This document shows positions 5,581 to 7,033 of a stretch of DNA of 7,033 nucleotides, one piece after another (position 1 is the first letter of the stretch; every line of letters starts with the position of its first letter). The translations under genes and the position numbers were made by a program. The stretch is from assembly GCA_027366075.1 (NCBI GenBank), contig DAHXLI010000051.1:1-7033 (forward strand), written 5' to 3'. This DNA comes from Candidatus Parvarchaeota archaeon. GTDB taxonomy: Archaea; Nanobdellota; Nanobdellia; Parvarchaeales; Parvarchaeaceae. A model generated the notes under the pieces. The model made no database searches and had not been told where the DNA came from. It saw nothing but the letters and a program-made list of their open reading frames with translations.

Positions 5581-6195
5581 ATGGGTTGGGACACATTGGC
5601 AAATGATGAAGAAATCAAAAGGACATCGGAAGCACTGATATCTCATGGCATAAATGTTGAAGTCGCTTCGAACAAAGATGCTGCGATTAAATTACTCGAA
5701 AAACTTATCCCGGAGGGTGCAGAAGTAATGACTGCCAGCTCTACAACACTTTCTCAAATAGGCTTTCTTGACATGTTAAAATCTGTCAAGCACGGATGGC
5801 ACGATAAAAAACAGCTTATAATCAGCGAGCAAGACACGGCCAAAAGGACCGAACTGAGAAAGCATGCGGGCATCGCAGCGTATTTTTTAGGAAGCGTTCA
5901 TGCGGTAACCGAAACTGGAGAGATTCTCACAGCAAGCGCAAGCGGCAGCCAATTGGGGGCGTATGCGTTTACCGCCGATAATCTTATCCTCGTAGTCGGT
6001 ACTCAGAAAATAGTAAAAAGCCTGGATGACGGCTTTAAAAGAATAAAAGAAGAGTCCCTTCGTTTAGAAGATAAAAGGATGAAAGATGCGGGGTACCAAG
6101 GCAGTTTTATAGGGGAAATATTGATAACGGAAAGGATCATGCCGGGGACAAGAAAAGTTACGGTTATCCTAGTAAAAGAAAAGCTTGGATTTTAA
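5581..6195 (+). CDS. LUD-domain protein (LutC/YkgG family)
   Basis: A 204-residue protein of the LUD domain family (formerly DUF162), which includes LutC of the bacterial lactate-utilisation complex LutABC. Clear family landmarks are the N-terminal WDTLANDEEI, the segment EVMTASSTTLSQIG (48-61), the core VTETGEILTASASGSQLGAY (109-128), VVGTQKIV (138-145), RLEDKR (161-166), and the C-terminal LITERIMPG...VILVKEKLGF. The length is that of a complete stand-alone single-domain protein. It has no signal peptide or membrane segment, so it should be cytoplasmic. The ATG at 5581 is the only reasonable start, because the upstream frame meets TAA at 5548-5550. No lutA or lutB homologue, iron-sulphur protein or lactate permease lies in the window, so a lactate role is not shown; stand-alone archaeal members have no firm function that I know of. 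It is separated from the next gene by 80 bases. Confidence 0.93.
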   Translation: MGWDTLANDEEIKRTSEALISHGINVEVASNKDAAIKLLEKLIPEGAEVMTASSTTLSQIGFLDMLKSVKHGWHDKKQLIISEQDTAKRTELRKHAGIAAYFLGSVHAVTETGEILTASASGSQLGAYAFTADNLILVVGTQKIVKSLDDGFKRIKEESLRLEDKRMKDAGYQGSFIGEILITERIMPGTRKVTVILVKEKLGF

Positions 6196-6230
6196 TAAAA
6201 TGCATTATTACTTATGGAGTAGTGAAAGTA

Positions 6231-6238
6231 TTTATATA
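6231..6238 (+). promoter_or_regulatory. TATA box of the 118-aa membrane protein gene
   Basis: TTTATATA preceded by GTGAAAGTA, which resembles a TFB recognition element. Transcription would be expected near 6260, leaving a leader of about 16 bases before the ATG at 6276. The leader has no Shine-Dalgarno sequence. This suggests the gene is transcribed independently of the LUD gene upstream. Confidence 0.55.
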
Positions 6239-6275
6239 CGTACTCATCAATAATTTATAGAAACAAAATAAACTT

Positions 6276-6632
6276 ATGGGAAGTCGACTCGAAAATATAT
6301 TAACAGATGCGAAGAAAATCGGCGCGGGTATAGTCGCAGCCGTTTCTGGCTCTGTATTTGGAGCCTTAGGTTATGGAGCAGGAGATTCTATCGGGAATGG
6401 TATACAGACTACGCGACAATATAACTCCTGTGCAGTTACATCTGATGGTGGCGTAATTTGTACTCATCACATAATGCAAACACTGCCAAATTTGCCTTAC
6501 GGCGAGATGATTGGAGCGGCTGGATTAGCCCTCGGCGTTCTGTTTGGGGCTGGCATGGTATACGATATATATAGACTGAGGACTCACGGCGTTGAAATGG
6601 TCCCGGTTAAAAATTCTAAGTATAGACATTAA
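6276..6632 (+). CDS. Small two-helix membrane protein, unknown function
   Basis: A 118-residue protein I do not recognise. It has two hydrophobic, glycine-rich segments, about residues 15-37 (IGAGIVAAVSGSVFGALGYG) and 77-97 (GEMIGAAGLALGVLFGAGMV). They are joined by a polar loop of about 40 residues containing Cys52 and Cys62, which could form a disulphide if the loop is outside. The tail (YRLRTHGVEMVPVKNSKYRH) is basic and likely cytoplasmic, giving an in-out-in hairpin. The small-residue (G/A) pattern in both helices suggests tight packing or oligomerisation. The gene has its own TATA box and ends in TAA TAA, followed by a dyad ATTATT-CT-AATAAT (6640-6653) that may mark the transcript end. 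Codon use looks normal for the window. Confidence 0.75.
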   Translation: MGSRLENILTDAKKIGAGIVAAVSGSVFGALGYGAGDSIGNGIQTTRQYNSCAVTSDGGVICTHHIMQTLPNLPYGEMIGAAGLALGVLFGAGMVYDIYRLRTHGVEMVPVKNSKYRH

Positions 6633-7033
6633 TAAAAGTATTATTCTAATAATCTTCTATGTCGTCTAACAAACTAGGTTAGATCTTAGGTTTTGGAAGC
6701 AAAAGAGATAGAAAGAACGGCAGTGGCATTTCGATTAGATTATGTAGAATATCAAAAATTACCAAAGGTCTAACCAGAACAACCTATATACTCCTAGCGA
6801 ATCTACCAGTTGTTCCTAGCTTTACTGAGTAATAATGGTTTAAAACCGTTAAAATAGGCATAGTAGTCTACTCTTTAAGCGTATCTAATACGTCTACCAA
6901 TACGTTCTGTGCCCATCATCCAATGGGCTATTAGACCCTCATGTAAGTTAGAAAAGGCCCTAAAATAGGATAAAGGGCACGTTTCACCACCATCATTCGT
7001 CGCAATACCCCCATCATGAGTAACCTAGAAACG
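6633..7033. other. Right-end region without an intact gene, rich in short dyads
   Basis: In these 401 bases no frame gives a convincing gene. Dyads seen are ATTATT/AATAAT (6640-6653), AGTAG-T-CTACT (6862-6872), CGTAT/ATACG (6880-6892), GCCCAT/ATGGGC (6911-6928) and GTGCCC/GGGCAC (6909-6914 with 6975-6980). On the minus strand one frame is open for 49 codons (7024-6878) with no early start. Another runs from an ATG at 6861 to a stop at 6679 but is broken by one TAG at 6786-6784. This could be decayed coding DNA, a structured RNA or plain spacer; base composition is less AT-extreme than 4816-5580. Confidence 0.5.
6911..6928. repeat. Perfect 6-bp hairpin GCCCAT/ATGGGC
   Basis: GCCCAT (6911-6916) and ATGGGC (6923-6928) flank a 6-base loop. 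The left arm overlaps GTGCCC (6909-6914), which can instead pair with GGGCAC at 6975-6980, so the two pairings exclude each other. No T-run follows, so a simple terminator is unlikely. Confidence 0.5.

Overview
The window looks archaeal, most likely from a small-genome acidophile of the Micrarchaeota/ARMAN or Thermoplasmata type. I infer this from three things. The large surface protein is built from repeats resembling the 'TESGLPSGTxW' modules common in secreted proteins of those groups. Promoters look like TATA boxes about 26-27 bases upstream of start codons, which suggests leaderless mRNAs. The intergenic DNA is very AT-rich and the starts lack Shine-Dalgarno sequences. No marker gene fixes the taxonomy.

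Left part (1-2577): a large secreted, Ser/Thr/Gly-rich repeat protein on the + strand. It has tandem modules of about 75 residues, each with one cysteine pair, followed by a DUF2341-like region and a long beta-rich C-terminus. Its 5' end is disturbed. Bases 1-97 and 194-290 are a perfect 97-bp inverted repeat around a 96-bp loop. Reading the loop on the opposite strand and joining it to base 194 restores an uninterrupted module. The loop is therefore inverted relative to the gene, and the ATG at 148 is very probably not the true start. A fold-back assembly or amplification chimera at a contig end is the simplest explanation; a genuine invertible segment is the interesting alternative.

Middle part (2578-4815): a convergent gap with a hairpin just after the surface-protein stop, then a two-gene minus-strand operon transcribed leftward from about 4815. 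The first gene encodes a 197-aa four-helix membrane protein resembling DUF5658. The second, 10 bases further on, encodes a 481-aa membrane protein with a zinc-metallopeptidase HELSH motif and a downstream glutamate. The operon has a well-placed TATA box. The pair may be a membrane-bound proteolysis module, but its substrate is unknown.

Intergenic region (4816-5580): 765 bases, very AT-rich. A sharply bounded GC-richer island at about 5097-5200 has a short ORF, inverted repeats and TATA-like boxes upstream. It is the best candidate here for an undescribed small RNA or micro-gene.

Right part (5581-7033): a stand-alone LUD-domain (LutC/YkgG-like) protein, then a 118-aa protein with two membrane helices and its own TATA box. 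The last 401 bases have no convincing gene, only several short dyads and broken minus-strand reading frames.
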